Positions 6,967 through 15,986 of a DNA stretch of 64,000 nucleotides are shown here, piece after piece. The stretch covers positions 371,353 through 435,352 of the forward strand of contig JAEUQK010000029.1 in NCBI GenBank assembly GCA_016789265.1, in the 5' to 3' direction. Made by a program: the position numbers and the translations under genes. Position 1 is the first letter of the stretch; every line of letters begins with the position of its first letter. This DNA comes from Blastocatellia bacterium. GTDB taxonomy: Bacteria; Acidobacteriota; Blastocatellia; Pyrinomonadales; Pyrinomonadaceae. The notes beneath the pieces were generated by a model. The model ran no database searches, was not told the DNA's origin, and saw only the letters and a list, made by a program, of their open reading frames with translations.

Positions 6967-8292
6967 TTATCGTGTCAGCGCGCGGTTGATCGCACGTCGG
7001 AATGCATCAGGTGAAAGCCTGTGGACTTTCACGCCATTCACAAAGATCGTCGGCGTACTGGACACCGCATAAAGCTCGCCATCGGAAATGTCTTTACGGA
7101 TCTCGACGGCTGACCTTTCGGCGTTCAAGTCTATCTCAAACTGTTTTACATTCAAACCGATCTGTCCCGCATAAGCTTTAAGCGATTCGCGATCAAGGGC
7201 GCCTTGATACCTATATAGCAATTCGATGTATTCAAAGAATTTGCCCTGTGCATTTGCGGCGTTTGCAGCCATTGCGGCAAGGAAAGCATTTTCGTGAATG
7301 TTCTGGAGCGGATAATCGCGGACGACGAGTCGGGCCTTGTCGCCAAATTCTGTAAGGACCGACTTCAGTATCGGATGAGTCCGAGCGCACGCGGGACACT
7401 GAAAGTCGCTGAACATGATCACTGTGACCGGTGCGGAAATTGGGCCGCGAGAAGGGTCGTCGTCGATCGAAACACTTTGCGTAATGATGGGCGGTTCTTT
7501 CATGAGTATCCGCACGTCATATTTGGCGAAGAGCTTGGTAAGCAATGCCTGCTCGAGTTCCTCGCGTTCACCGTCCGCAAACGTACGCATCTTGTCCGTG
7601 ACTTCGGCGGCGATAATACTCGACGCAGTTGTATTTCTTGCTTTGGCTTCCTCATCGACAAGGGCGTCGAGGATCGAGATCTCAAGGTCGCCGCGAAAAT
7701 CCTCATATTGATAATGCAGAAGGTCGTTGAGTTGGACTCGGAATTTGGCATCGAAATCGCGGGCCGTGAACGGCCGCGTTCCGAACGTAACGATGACATC
7801 GGCCGCCTTAAGGTCGAGAGCGTTAACAGACTTGCCCAGTGTGGTCTTATGCTTGGTCTGAAGGCTCTTGATATAAGCATCGAGAGCCTTTTGTTCGGGC
7901 TCGCGCCGAATTGCATCGATAATGTCTTTACGAACTTCGCTTAACTGCCTTCCTTCCAATACCGATCGATTTGCGTCATAAACGGCCTGGATCTGTGCCG
8001 CGGTCGGGTCGGGCACCTTTGCTTTTTCTGTCGCGATAAGTTTTTCCGGTGTCGAATTTACGGCCTTTGACTCGAGATCAAGAAGTTCATCGGTTATAAG
8101 CTCGTCAAAATATCTACCGCGAGCTGCGGCGATCTCATCACGCTGTCCCAAATAGGCCTTCTGTCCGTCTTCCGAAAGGTCGGCGGCCGTGTATGTCCTT
8201 ACCTTGGATGTTGCGAGCACGTCGCTCAGTTTCTGTGCTGGGGCAAATTGGCAAAGGGTGATCAGAAGTACAAAAAGAAGAAAAGATCTCAT
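6967..8292 (-). CDS. Secreted DsbA-like thioredoxin-fold protein with long N-terminal helical region
   Basis: 441 residues with a signal peptide (MRSFLLFVLLITLCQFAPAQ). Residues about 20-265 are charged and helical, reminiscent of the SurA/parvulin N-terminal chaperone region but without a visible PPIase core. The C-terminal part, from about 280, is a DsbA-family thioredoxin fold: VIMFSDFQCPACARTHP (CPAC active site), VVRDYPLQNIHENA, and the cis-Pro region SSTPTIFVNGVKV. It is likely a periplasmic disulfide oxidase or isomerase with its own substrate-binding module. First gene of the minus-strand run. A promoter must lie in the 125 bases before the divergent glycosylase gene; I could not fix it. 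Confidence 0.82.
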   Translation of the reverse strand: MRSFLLFVLLITLCQFAPAQKLSDVLATSKVRTYTAADLSEDGQKAYLGQRDEIAAARGRYFDELITDELLDLESKAVNSTPEKLIATEKAKVPDPTAAQIQAVYDANRSVLEGRQLSEVRKDIIDAIRREPEQKALDAYIKSLQTKHKTTLGKSVNALDLKAADVIVTFGTRPFTARDFDAKFRVQLNDLLHYQYEDFRGDLEISILDALVDEEAKARNTTASSIIAAEVTDKMRTFADGEREELEQALLTKLFAKYDVRILMKEPPIITQSVSIDDDPSRGPISAPVTVIMFSDFQCPACARTHPILKSVLTEFGDKARLVVRDYPLQNIHENAFLAAMAANAANAQGKFFEYIELLYRYQGALDRESLKAYAGQIGLNVKQFEIDLNAERSAVEIRKDISDGELYAVSSTPTIFVNGVKVHRLSPDAFRRAINRALTR

Positions 8293-8417
8293 AAATCGAT
8301 GTGTTCAAGGACAACTGCGATTCTAGCAAATTTCCATGTTCAGTCTGCATTATTTGGATGCAGAAAATCGCAGTATGCGTGATCGCCGCATTACTCGATC
8401 TGCTAGAATTGCCGCAA

Positions 8418-9023
8418 ATGAAGAGATTGCCGAGAGAGTTTTACCTGCGTGAAGACACGATCGCGGTCGCGAAAGACTTGCTCGGAAAGCTATTGGTCGT
8501 TCCCGATCAAGAGGGAAAACGCGTGTCAGGGATGATCGTGGAACTGGAGGCTTATCTGGGCGTCGAAGACAAAGCGGCACATAGTTTCGGCGGGCGTCGG
8601 ACCGCGCGGAATGAGGTCACATTCGGCATCGGGGGCCACGCATACGTCTTCTTCATTTACGGAATGTATTATCAGCTGAATTTCGTTACGGGTCCGTCCG
8701 ATCATCCACATGTTGTCCTGATCCGTGCCGTCGAACCGGTCGAAGGCATCGAAGTGATGCGAGAACGGCGGGGTTCGATGAAGGACAAGAACCTCACTTC
8801 CGGTCCCGGAAAACTTTGTATCGCTTTTGGCATTGGTCGCTCGCTGAACGGCGCTCACATGACGGGAAACACGATCTGGGTCGAAGAACATCGATCTTTC
8901 GTTGAAGACCAGGTTGCCTCCGGCAAACGCATCGGTATCGATTACGCAGGAGATGATGCTGAAAAGCCCTGGCGGTTCTGGGTCAGGGGAAATGAATTCG
9001 TGAGCCGGACCCCAAAGTCCTAA
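8418..9023 (+). CDS. DNA-3-methyladenine glycosylase (AAG/MPG family)
   Basis: Starting at the ATG at 8418 the product has 201 residues, the usual size for the bacterial AAG family; upstream in-frame starts would add an unconserved leader. Motifs: FYLREDTIAVAKDLLGKLLV at the N-terminus, the catalytic-Glu region VELEAYLGVEDKAAHSFGGRRTARN (about 41-65), YVFFIYGMYYQLNFVTGP, VLIRAVEPVEG and LTSGPGKLCIAFGI. It excises alkylated bases such as 3-methyladenine and hypoxanthine. It is a single gene, and its stop overlaps the convergent small membrane protein gene by 4 bases. Confidence 0.93.
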   Translation: MKRLPREFYLREDTIAVAKDLLGKLLVVPDQEGKRVSGMIVELEAYLGVEDKAAHSFGGRRTARNEVTFGIGGHAYVFFIYGMYYQLNFVTGPSDHPHVVLIRAVEPVEGIEVMRERRGSMKDKNLTSGPGKLCIAFGIGRSLNGAHMTGNTIWVEEHRSFVEDQVASGKRIGIDYAGDDAEKPWRFWVRGNEFVSRTPKS

Positions 9024-9295
9024 CGCTTATTCCACCAATAATAAAAAGGGATCCCAAAGCCGAGCCCTCCGATCAAAGATAGGACGACGAACCAGTACCA
9101 TTTCACGGCGCCGATCGGATTTCGGGCAAAATAGACCGCCATTATCGCGAGAACCAGGAACGCCTCGATGATAAAAGCGAGAGCGAGCCGGTCGTTGATA
9201 ACATCGCCAACACCATGGAATTCTGTTAGCAGCCAATAAATAAATAGGCCGTTTGGGACCAATAGTCCAAACAGAGCGGCTATCAGTATGAACAT
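9020..9295 (-). CDS. Small three-helix membrane protein, function unknown
   Basis: 91 residues from the ATG at 9295. A GTG three bases earlier is possible, but an AGGAGG ribosome site lies 8 bases before this ATG. Three hydrophobic segments: residues about 1-22, 35-56 and 65-87, ending in YYWWNKR. It belongs to no family I recognise, although similar small proteins with a C-terminal aromatic-basic tail are common. It follows the P450 gene by only a few bases on the same strand or has its own signals; unclear. Confidence 0.65.
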   Translation of the reverse strand: MFILIAALFGLLVPNGLFIYWLLTEFHGVGDVINDRLALAFIIEAFLVLAIMAVYFARNPIGAVKWYWFVVLSLIGGLGFGIPFYYWWNKR

Positions 9296-9307
9296 CACGG
9301 ATCCCTC

Positions 9308-10654
9308 CTATTTCGCGTGAACAGACATTCTCATTCCGAATTTCGGCCTAAGAGTGATCATTGGATTCAGGCCTATCTTTTGGCCTTGTTCAAGTCTTAG
9401 TTTCCATCTACGCGCTAACGTCGCGAGCAGCAAAATACCCTCGGTCCACGCAAAACTCTCGCCGATACACCGGCGGACTCCGGCACCGAACGGAAAGTAA
9501 ATGAACCGTTGTCCTGCTTCCTTTACGCTTTGGGTTTCCCATCGTTCAGGAATGAAATCTTCTGGACGCTCCCAAAATCGGGGGTCATGATGGACCACAA
9601 ATTGACTTGCAAGAACAAGTGAACCCTTAGGAATTCGAAATCCGCCAAGTTCATGATCTTCGACGGCAAGGCGCCCGACCGTCCATGCCGGCGGAAACAA
9701 ACGCATCGACTCTGCCAATACAAATTCGGTGTATTTCAAATTCGGCATATCGTCCATTGTCGGCAACCTCTCACCGAGAACTGAATCCAATTCGGCATGT
9801 AGTTTCGATTCGCTTTCAGGGTTTCGAGAAAGCAGCAGCCAGGTCCAGGTCAACGCGTTTGCTGTCGTTTCATGCCCGGCGAGAAAAAGCGTTAGAGCCT
9901 CGTCTCGAACCTGCTCGTCTGTCATTAAGCTGGAGTCGTCTTCATCGCGTGCCGAAAGAAGCATCGAGAGCAGATCACCTTTATCTTCGCCGGAGCGTCT
10001 GCGTTCATCGATCATTCGAAAAATGATCGAATTGAACGTGTCGCGAGCTTTGTTGAATCGCAGCGTGTGCGGGATCGGCAGTTTCTGAAGCCATTCGGAA
10101 AAGGGGAGCAGCAGAAAATTGAATAACTCGGTCACGGTGGTCATCGCTCTGCCAATATCGTCTGCATCGTCGTCGACGCTCGCGGAAAATAAGGTTGACG
10201 CCACGATCCGCAGGGTGAGCTGCATCATCTCTTTGTCAATATCCAGTACCGCTCCATCGGTCCAGCGTCCTGACATGCTGTGAGCATGTTCGACCATTGA
10301 GCGTGAGTAATCTGCAATTCGATCCTTATGAAACGCAGGCTGGATCATCCGACGCTGGCGGAGGTGATGTCGGCCTTCGCTGGTGAGCAAACCTTCTCCA
10401 AGCAGGGCCTTGGCACGCTGCAGGGCCCTGCCCTTTACGAACTTCTGTGCATTTACCACCAATACGTCTCGAACAAGCTCGGGATGCGAGATCGAATAAC
10501 CGTGCTGAGGTCCCATTCGAAAGTATGCAACATCGCCAAGGCCGGCCTGACGAATCAGAAAGCCGGTCGGGTCTTTTCGAAACGAACGGAAATGTCCTCC
10601 GATCAGATCGGGTTTCTGCGATGGCGGCAGATCTGCGTGAAATTCGGATCTCAT
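9308..10654 (-). CDS. Cytochrome P450
   Basis: 448 residues, a full soluble bacterial P450 with no membrane anchor. I-helix oxygen-binding motif AGHETT (259-264), K-helix E315-xx-R318, the PERF-like PERW (about 369), and the heme loop FPFGAGVRRCIGES with Cys396 as thiolate ligand. The order and spacing resemble the CYP102/CYP4-like class often seen in Acidobacteriota and Actinobacteria. The substrate cannot be told. No ferredoxin or reductase lies next to it, so redox partners must come from elsewhere. Divergent from the aminotransferase gene, with 97 bases between. Confidence 0.93.
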   Translation of the reverse strand: MRSEFHADLPPSQKPDLIGGHFRSFRKDPTGFLIRQAGLGDVAYFRMGPQHGYSISHPELVRDVLVVNAQKFVKGRALQRAKALLGEGLLTSEGRHHLRQRRMIQPAFHKDRIADYSRSMVEHAHSMSGRWTDGAVLDIDKEMMQLTLRIVASTLFSASVDDDADDIGRAMTTVTELFNFLLLPFSEWLQKLPIPHTLRFNKARDTFNSIIFRMIDERRRSGEDKGDLLSMLLSARDEDDSSLMTDEQVRDEALTLFLAGHETTANALTWTWLLLSRNPESESKLHAELDSVLGERLPTMDDMPNLKYTEFVLAESMRLFPPAWTVGRLAVEDHELGGFRIPKGSLVLASQFVVHHDPRFWERPEDFIPERWETQSVKEAGQRFIYFPFGAGVRRCIGESFAWTEGILLLATLARRWKLRLEQGQKIGLNPMITLRPKFGMRMSVHAK

Positions 10655-10751
10655 TTGGTCGAGAGTTCCAGATCAAGGAAGCGGCCGGGACGCATTTCCT
10701 CGACTTGGGCACGTTTTTGGATTTTAGACGAAACTGATAAATTAAAAGTTT

Positions 10752-11912
10752 ATGACCGAAGCAAAAGTAAAGAAAGTGAAGCCGGATATCCGTGCGATCA
10801 CTCGACTTGTGCCGCCAAGCGGAAACCTCGTTCAAGGACAGTCGGAACTTCCGATCGATCCTCAATTAGCCGCCGAGGCCGCCGCTATTATAGCAGCAAG
10901 CCAAAACCATTACGGCGGCAGTGAAGGAGACGCGAACCTGAGAAAAGCGGTCGCCGAAAAGATCAAGCGTTTTAACAATATCGAAGTCGATCCTGACGCA
11001 CGCCCGTTCGAGGTAATGGTCACCAATGGCGGAACCGGCGCATTGATCGGCATCGCGCAGGCCTACCTGAGAGGGAAGTCGGCCTTGGTCTTTGAGCCGT
11101 ATTATCCTTACCACCGCCGGATACTTGAAGAATTTGGAGGCAAGACAGAATCTTTCGAACTTGACGAAGCGCTTGGTTTTGAAAAAGAAGCCCTGCTCGC
11201 TCGCTGTAAAGAACTGAAGGACCGCAGCGAGTTTCCATTAAAGGCGATCATAGTTTGCTCGCCGGCGAATCCGACGGGGAAGGTGCTTGCCCAGACTGAA
11301 CTTGAAGCGATCTCTGATGTTGCAAAAGATCTTGACCTTTTGGTTATTTCCGATGAGGTTTACGAACACTACGTTACCGGGGAAAATCCGCATACGCCGA
11401 TCGCGAGTTTGCCCGATATGCGTGAACGAACGATCACGGTCAACTCATTTTCCAAATCGTGGAACATCTCGGGTTGGCGGCTCGGATACGCCTACGGAAA
11501 GGGCGAACTGATCGCTCCGATCAATAACGCTGCGAATGTTATCTATGTTTGTCCTGCGACCCCGCTTCAGGCTGCACTTTCGCGGGTGTTGATGGCAAAC
11601 GATAACTACTACACGGAGCTTCGCGATAAGTTTGACGGAAAGCGTCAGAGGTTTTCCGAAGGCATACGCGGCCTTGGTTTCGACATCTATGACTCGGGTT
11701 CTGCGTTCTATCTTTGGGCGAGGATCCCTGAGCAGTTCAGCGATGCTATCGTGTTTAACGAAATGTTGATGCGCGACGCCGGTGTGGGTATGACTCCGGG
11801 AAGTGCGTTCGCGGATTCGGATACCTGGGATGCGCACGTTCGAATTTGCATCGCACGTGAAGATCACATTCTGGAGGGAGCCTTGGAAAAACTCTCCGGT
11901 GTGTTGAAATAG
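10752..11912 (+). CDS. PLP-dependent aminotransferase, class I/II
   Basis: 386 residues, fold type I. Key features: QNHYGGSEGDANLRKAVAEKI (about 51-71), NGGTGALIG (92-100), CSPANPTGK (Asn173), SDEVYEHYV (Asp201 to bind the PLP pyridine nitrogen), and SFSKSWNISGWRLGYA with the Schiff-base Lys at 235. It is of the aspartate/aromatic aminotransferase type. The exact amino acid is not evident. The S46 peptidase starts 9 bases downstream and probably shares the transcript, which would link peptide breakdown with amino acid use. Confidence 0.9.
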   Translation: MTEAKVKKVKPDIRAITRLVPPSGNLVQGQSELPIDPQLAAEAAAIIAASQNHYGGSEGDANLRKAVAEKIKRFNNIEVDPDARPFEVMVTNGGTGALIGIAQAYLRGKSALVFEPYYPYHRRILEEFGGKTESFELDEALGFEKEALLARCKELKDRSEFPLKAIIVCSPANPTGKVLAQTELEAISDVAKDLDLLVISDEVYEHYVTGENPHTPIASLPDMRERTITVNSFSKSWNISGWRLGYAYGKGELIAPINNAANVIYVCPATPLQAALSRVLMANDNYYTELRDKFDGKRQRFSEGIRGLGFDIYDSGSAFYLWARIPEQFSDAIVFNEMLMRDAGVGMTPGSAFADSDTWDAHVRICIAREDHILEGALEKLSGVLK

Positions 11913-11921
11913 GAAGGAATT

Positions 11922-13985
11922 ATGAAACGAATCGCTGCCGCGTTATTGCTCTTTTGCTTTCTCCTAAACGTTCCCGCATTTCTTGCCGACGACGGCATGT
12001 GGACGTTTGACAATCTGCCGCTGAAACAGTGGAAGGAGCGTTACGGCTTTGAGCCGTCACAGGCTTGGATCGATAAGGTGCGATTGGCGTCACCAAAGGT
12101 GAACAACGCTTCCGCCGGATTCGTTTCGCCGAACGGACTGATCGCGACCAATCATCACGTCGCTTCGGGATACATAGAGCGGCTTTCGAGTAAGGAACGC
12201 GACCTGCTCAAGACCGGTTTCTACGCAAAGACCCGGGCCGAAGAACTAAAGATCCCGGATGCGAGTGCGTCGGTCCTCTTCTCATACGACAACGTGACCG
12301 ATCGTGTGCTGAACGCGGCAAAAAGCGGTGCCAATGATGCCGAGATGGCAGCAAAACGGTCAACAGAGATCGCTGCGATCGAAAAGGATTGTCCGGCCGG
12401 ACTCCGTTGTGAGGTCATTTCGTTTTACAGCGGCGGTGAATACTGGCTTTATCGTTTCAAACGCTATACCGATATTCGTTTGGTGATGGCTCCGGAAGAA
12501 CAGGCAGCTTTCTTCGGAGGCGATTACGATAACTTTACGTTTCCGAGGCATGACCTGGATTTCACGTTCCTGCGTGCGTACGAGAACGACGAACCTGCCG
12601 AAACGCCAAATTATTTCAAATGGTCTGAAACCGGAGCCGCGGAAGGCGAGTTTATTGTCGTGTCCGGTTATCCTGGTTCCACGGCTCGTTTGTTGACCGT
12701 GGCTCAGCTTGCTTATCAGCGTGATATTGGAAATCCGCTGCAGGAAAAGGTTTGGACGACTCGGCGAAAAGCTCTTGAAAACTACGCAAAACTAGGTGCC
12801 GAGCAGCAGCGGCAGGCGAATCCCGGGATGCGTTCGTTCGCGAACTCGCTTAAGCGGCTTGCGGGCCAGCAGGAAGGCCTGTTGAACCCCCGAAACTTTG
12901 CCAAGAAAGAAGCTGAAGAAAAGGACCTTCGAAGCAAACTCGCTCAAAAGCCGGAACTTGATAGGCAATACGCTCCGGCTTGGGAGAATATAGCCTCCGC
13001 GTACAAGCAGATGCCTCCAATGGCCAACCGTTTGGCGTTTTCAAATATCGGCGCATCGCGGTTAGCGATAATAGCTCAGCAGATCGTTACCTATCATGTC
13101 GAGACGGCGAAACCCAACGACAAGCGCTACCCGGAATTTCGCGACACCAGACTCGAAGCTTTCAAGTCTTCGCTGCTATCGCCTGCACCGATCTACACCG
13201 AGATGGAGGAAGCGGCACTGACGGATTGGCTGACCGAGGGACGCAAGGTGCTCGGCCCGAGCGACCCGTTCATCAAGGCAGCAATTGGCGATGCAGAGCC
13301 GACAGAGGTTGTCCGTCGGGCGTTCCGTGAGACCAAGTTGACTGATCCGGCCGCACGTAAGGCCTTGATCGATGGCCCTGCATCGGCTGTCGCGTCATCG
13401 ACCGATCCGATGATCACGCTGGCCCGGCGCGTTGAGCCGATCATTCGCGAACTTCGTGAATGGAACGAGAAGACGATTCTCAACGTCGAGGCAGCAAACG
13501 GAACAAAGATCGCTCAGGCACGTTTTGCCGTTTACGGCAAGACGATGCCGCCGGATGCCAATTCGCAACTTCGCATCGAATACGGGATCGTCAAAGGATA
13601 TGACGAAGACACTACGCTTGTCCCGTACAAGACGACGTTCTTTGGCCTTTACGACCGTGCTTTTAGCTTTGGCGAAAAGGACCCGTTCCATTTACCACAA
13701 AGCATCAAAGACGCCCGTACCAGGGTCGATCTTTCGACCCCGCTTAATTTTGTCTATACGGCGGATACGATCGGAGGTAATTCAGGTTCGCCGGTAATAA
13801 ATCGGAACGGCGAGATCGTCGGGCTTAATTTCGACAGCAATCTTCAGAAGCTTTCCAATCGGTATTGGTATATTGAGGAAGAGGAAGGTTCGCGTGCGGT
13901 CGGCGTTCATACGGCTGGAATTCTTGAGGCATTGAGAAAGATCTACAATGCCGAGGGACTTGCGAAGGAGTTGACCGGAAAGTAA
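11922..13985 (+). CDS. S46 family dipeptidyl-peptidase (DPP7/DPP11-like)
   Basis: 687 residues, close to the usual 700 of S46. Signal peptide at residues 1-22 (cut near AFLA-DD), then the family start GMWTFDNLP. The chymotrypsin-like catalytic triad is visible: His79 in TNHHVASG, Asp213 in PRHDLDFTFLR and Ser621 in GGNSGSPV. The large helical insert (about 265-540) that blocks the cleft and gives exo-dipeptidase activity is present. It releases N-terminal dipeptides in the periplasm. Downstream of the aminotransferase by 9 bases with a GGAAGGAA ribosome site. Specificity (DPP7 against DPP11) is not decided here. Confidence 0.93.
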   Translation: MKRIAAALLLFCFLLNVPAFLADDGMWTFDNLPLKQWKERYGFEPSQAWIDKVRLASPKVNNASAGFVSPNGLIATNHHVASGYIERLSSKERDLLKTGFYAKTRAEELKIPDASASVLFSYDNVTDRVLNAAKSGANDAEMAAKRSTEIAAIEKDCPAGLRCEVISFYSGGEYWLYRFKRYTDIRLVMAPEEQAAFFGGDYDNFTFPRHDLDFTFLRAYENDEPAETPNYFKWSETGAAEGEFIVVSGYPGSTARLLTVAQLAYQRDIGNPLQEKVWTTRRKALENYAKLGAEQQRQANPGMRSFANSLKRLAGQQEGLLNPRNFAKKEAEEKDLRSKLAQKPELDRQYAPAWENIASAYKQMPPMANRLAFSNIGASRLAIIAQQIVTYHVETAKPNDKRYPEFRDTRLEAFKSSLLSPAPIYTEMEEAALTDWLTEGRKVLGPSDPFIKAAIGDAEPTEVVRRAFRETKLTDPAARKALIDGPASAVASSTDPMITLARRVEPIIRELREWNEKTILNVEAANGTKIAQARFAVYGKTMPPDANSQLRIEYGIVKGYDEDTTLVPYKTTFFGLYDRAFSFGEKDPFHLPQSIKDARTRVDLSTPLNFVYTADTIGGNSGSPVINRNGEIVGLNFDSNLQKLSNRYWYIEEEEGSRAVGVHTAGILEALRKIYNAEGLAKELTGK

Positions 13986-13996
13986 AAGCAGCAAAA

Positions 13997-14050
13997 CGAA
14001 TGGCGGTACTCAGAGCAACCCCGTGTTTTTGCTTTGAGACCGCCATTTCG
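13997..14050 (+). terminator. Long imperfect stem-loop after the S46 peptidase gene
   Basis: Two arms of about 22 bases (13997-14018 and 14029-14050) pair almost fully, with CGAA-TGGCGGT and CTCA-AGCAA segments matched around a 10-base loop. It begins 12 bases after the stop. There is no run of T afterwards, so it may be an mRNA-stabilising or Rho-assisted 3' end rather than a classical intrinsic terminator. The remaining 200 bases up to 14260 hold nothing I can name. Confidence 0.5.
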
Positions 14051-14259
14051 CTTCTCGGAGGACCCCCGGATCGTTTGATACTGCCCAAGCTCGTATTCCG
14101 GTTGTCTTCCGTTTTACCGAAGAGTTCCTGACCTAATATCGATCCCTGTTACCTTCTGCTCGATCGTCCTTGCTCTCCCTCGTGTGTCGTTTCATCGGAG
14201 TCTCGAACAGCCGGACATTTCCCTATATCAGATCTCGCAACTCTCCGGTCCAACGGAAC

Positions 14260-14526
14260 TTATGTATTCTTCTTAGCCGGTGTTTTCTTCATCGGCGTCG
14301 TTTCCATTGCCGGCTTTCTGTGATGTCGGCGTTTTTTCTTGCCTTTGGTGGTCTTGGCGGAAGTTTTAGTCTTTGCCTTAGATACCGCAGAAACCTTCGC
14401 TTTCGAGATGCGTTTTGCCGGAACCTTGGCGGACGCAAACGCGCTTGCAGAAGCAAGTGCCATTACACAGGCGAGTAGTAATGAAAATATTCCCAACTTT
14501 CCAATGTATTTATTGACGAGTGTCAT
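14260..14526 (-). CDS. Secreted Lys/Ala-rich basic small protein
   Basis: 88 residues. A clear signal peptide (LGIFSLLLACVMALASASAFASA, cut near residue 32) precedes a mature part of about 55 residues made mostly of Lys, Ala, Thr, Ser and Arg, with the stretches KTTKGKKKRRHHRKP and MKKTPAKKNT. A strong ribosome site (AAGGAG) lies 9-10 bases before the ATG, which supports a real gene. The composition recalls histone H1-like tails, but the signal peptide points outside the cytoplasm, so binding of envelope polyanions such as LPS or extracellular DNA is a guess. A CTCGCG/CGCGAG hairpin lies in its leader at 14555-14571. Confidence 0.7.
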   Translation of the reverse strand: MTLVNKYIGKLGIFSLLLACVMALASASAFASAKVPAKRISKAKVSAVSKAKTKTSAKTTKGKKKRRHHRKPAMETTPMKKTPAKKNT

Positions 14527-14609
14527 TTCTATAATTCTCCTTTTCCCTTTTCCGCTCGCGTTTGTCGCGAGTTCGATACCAGAATAAGAGATCGAAGATA
14601 AACAGAAGA

Positions 14610-15986
14610 TTAACTCTCAAAAATAACTGAAAAAATATTTTCACCGTTTTCGGACCGGGAAAATGAAAGCGTTGCGCCGTGAACGTCAGTTATCCACTTT
14701 GCGATGGAAAGCCCGAGCCCGGCACCGCTTGTAAACGTCTCAACCGACCGCGAGTGAGCCTTATCGATCCGATAAAACCTTTCGAATATTTGTTCCCGCT
14801 GGCCTTCCGGTATTTCAGGGCCTGTATTGGCGACGGTGACACGACCGCGTTTTACGGTCACGTTTATCGAACCGTCCGCGATGTTGTATTTAACGGCATT
14901 GTCGAGAAGGTTTAAGAATAGACGGTACAGCAGGGCTTCATCGCCCTGGATCTTCATTTCTTCGCGTTCATATGCGACCTTGATCTTTCCTTTTTCGGCC
15001 AGCGTTCGGATCTTTATCATGCAGTCGTCGACAATATCGTCTATATAGACATCGCGAAAGCTCGCCTTTATGTTTCCCGAGTCCGCGCGGGCAAGAGTGA
15101 AAAGGTCTTCGACGATCTTCGACAGCCGCTTGCCCTCGTCGTTAACTATTCGGAGCGATTCGCGATATTCATCGCCGGTGCGCTTTTCACGCTGAAGCGC
15201 GACCTCCGATTCGCCGCGAATGATAGCTAGCGGTGTGCGAAGCTCATGTGACGCATCAGCCATGAACCTTCGCTGCTTTTCAAACTCCTGGTCGAGCCGA
15301 TCAAGCAGCTGATTAAACAGTGTAGCTAGATCGCCGATCTCGTCATTTGGGTTTGCGACCGGCAGACGCTCATGCAGGTTGTTCGCACCGATCTGTTTTG
15401 CTCTCTCGCCCATGAGGGCGACCGGTTTCAAACTCTGGCGGGCCAGCAGATATCCGACGAGTCCCGCAAGCAGCAGAAGTAGAGGTGCGACTATCAGGAA
15501 GATATTGGTGATCCTCGATTCGATAGCGGTCTGATCTGCCAAAGAAAAAAGCACGAAAAGGTGCAGCTGTTTTCCATCGATCTTGAAGTTTTTCTCCATG
15601 ATCGAGAGTGCCGCGTCACCGCTGCCGTAACGCAGGAACTTGCCGTCGCCGACCGCGGAAGGGATGGCTTGGGGGAGTTCCTGATCTCCGGTCTTACCGA
15701 TCAGCTTGCCATCGTTAGTGAATACCGCGAAGTTAAAATCGCGAAAGCTGAATTCATCGAGAGCCTCCTTAACGATGGTTTCTGCCGCGATCCCTCTCGG
15801 CCGTTCATAATGGAGTTGGTTGACCGTCTTGACGAAATTATTCGCCATTTCGGTGATGTTTGTCTTTGTCTCGTCCTGCAGTACACGCAAGTAGAGCGTA
15901 TAGGTCGCGAAAGCAAAGGCGGCGAACACGATAGCAAGAATGCCGATGTACCAAAGGGTGAGTTTTGCCCGGATGGAATTAAGCAT
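14610..15986 (-). CDS. HAMP-domain sensor histidine kinase
   Basis: 458 residues from the ATG at 15986; an earlier in-frame start would overlap the regulator more. TM1 about 10-33, periplasmic sensor about 34-161, TM2 about 162-182, HAMP about 183-235, HisKA with phospho-acceptor His247 in ASHELRTPL, N box around Asn363 (LLDNAVKYN) and G box GAGLGLSIAK (421-430). A membrane-bound EnvZ/BaeS-type kinase with unknown signal. It follows the response regulator with an 8-base overlap, so the two are co-translated and form a cognate pair. Confidence 0.93.
   Translation of the reverse strand: MLNSIRAKLTLWYIGILAIVFAAFAFATYTLYLRVLQDETKTNITEMANNFVKTVNQLHYERPRGIAAETIVKEALDEFSFRDFNFAVFTNDGKLIGKTGDQELPQAIPSAVGDGKFLRYGSGDAALSIMEKNFKIDGKQLHLFVLFSLADQTAIESRITNIFLIVAPLLLLLAGLVGYLLARQSLKPVALMGERAKQIGANNLHERLPVANPNDEIGDLATLFNQLLDRLDQEFEKQRRFMADASHELRTPLAIIRGESEVALQREKRTGDEYRESLRIVNDEGKRLSKIVEDLFTLARADSGNIKASFRDVYIDDIVDDCMIKIRTLAEKGKIKVAYEREEMKIQGDEALLYRLFLNLLDNAVKYNIADGSINVTVKRGRVTVANTGPEIPEGQREQIFERFYRIDKAHSRSVETFTSGAGLGLSIAKWITDVHGATLSFSRSENGENIFSVIFES

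Noticed and set aside
7294..7944. 216-residue open frame antisense to the DsbA-like gene
   Set aside because: Shadow of a gene with clear CPAC and signal peptide; no own start signals.
10328..10924. 198-residue open frame opposite the P450 start and across the aminotransferase start
   Set aside because: Overlaps two solid genes on opposite strands and has no motif or start signal.
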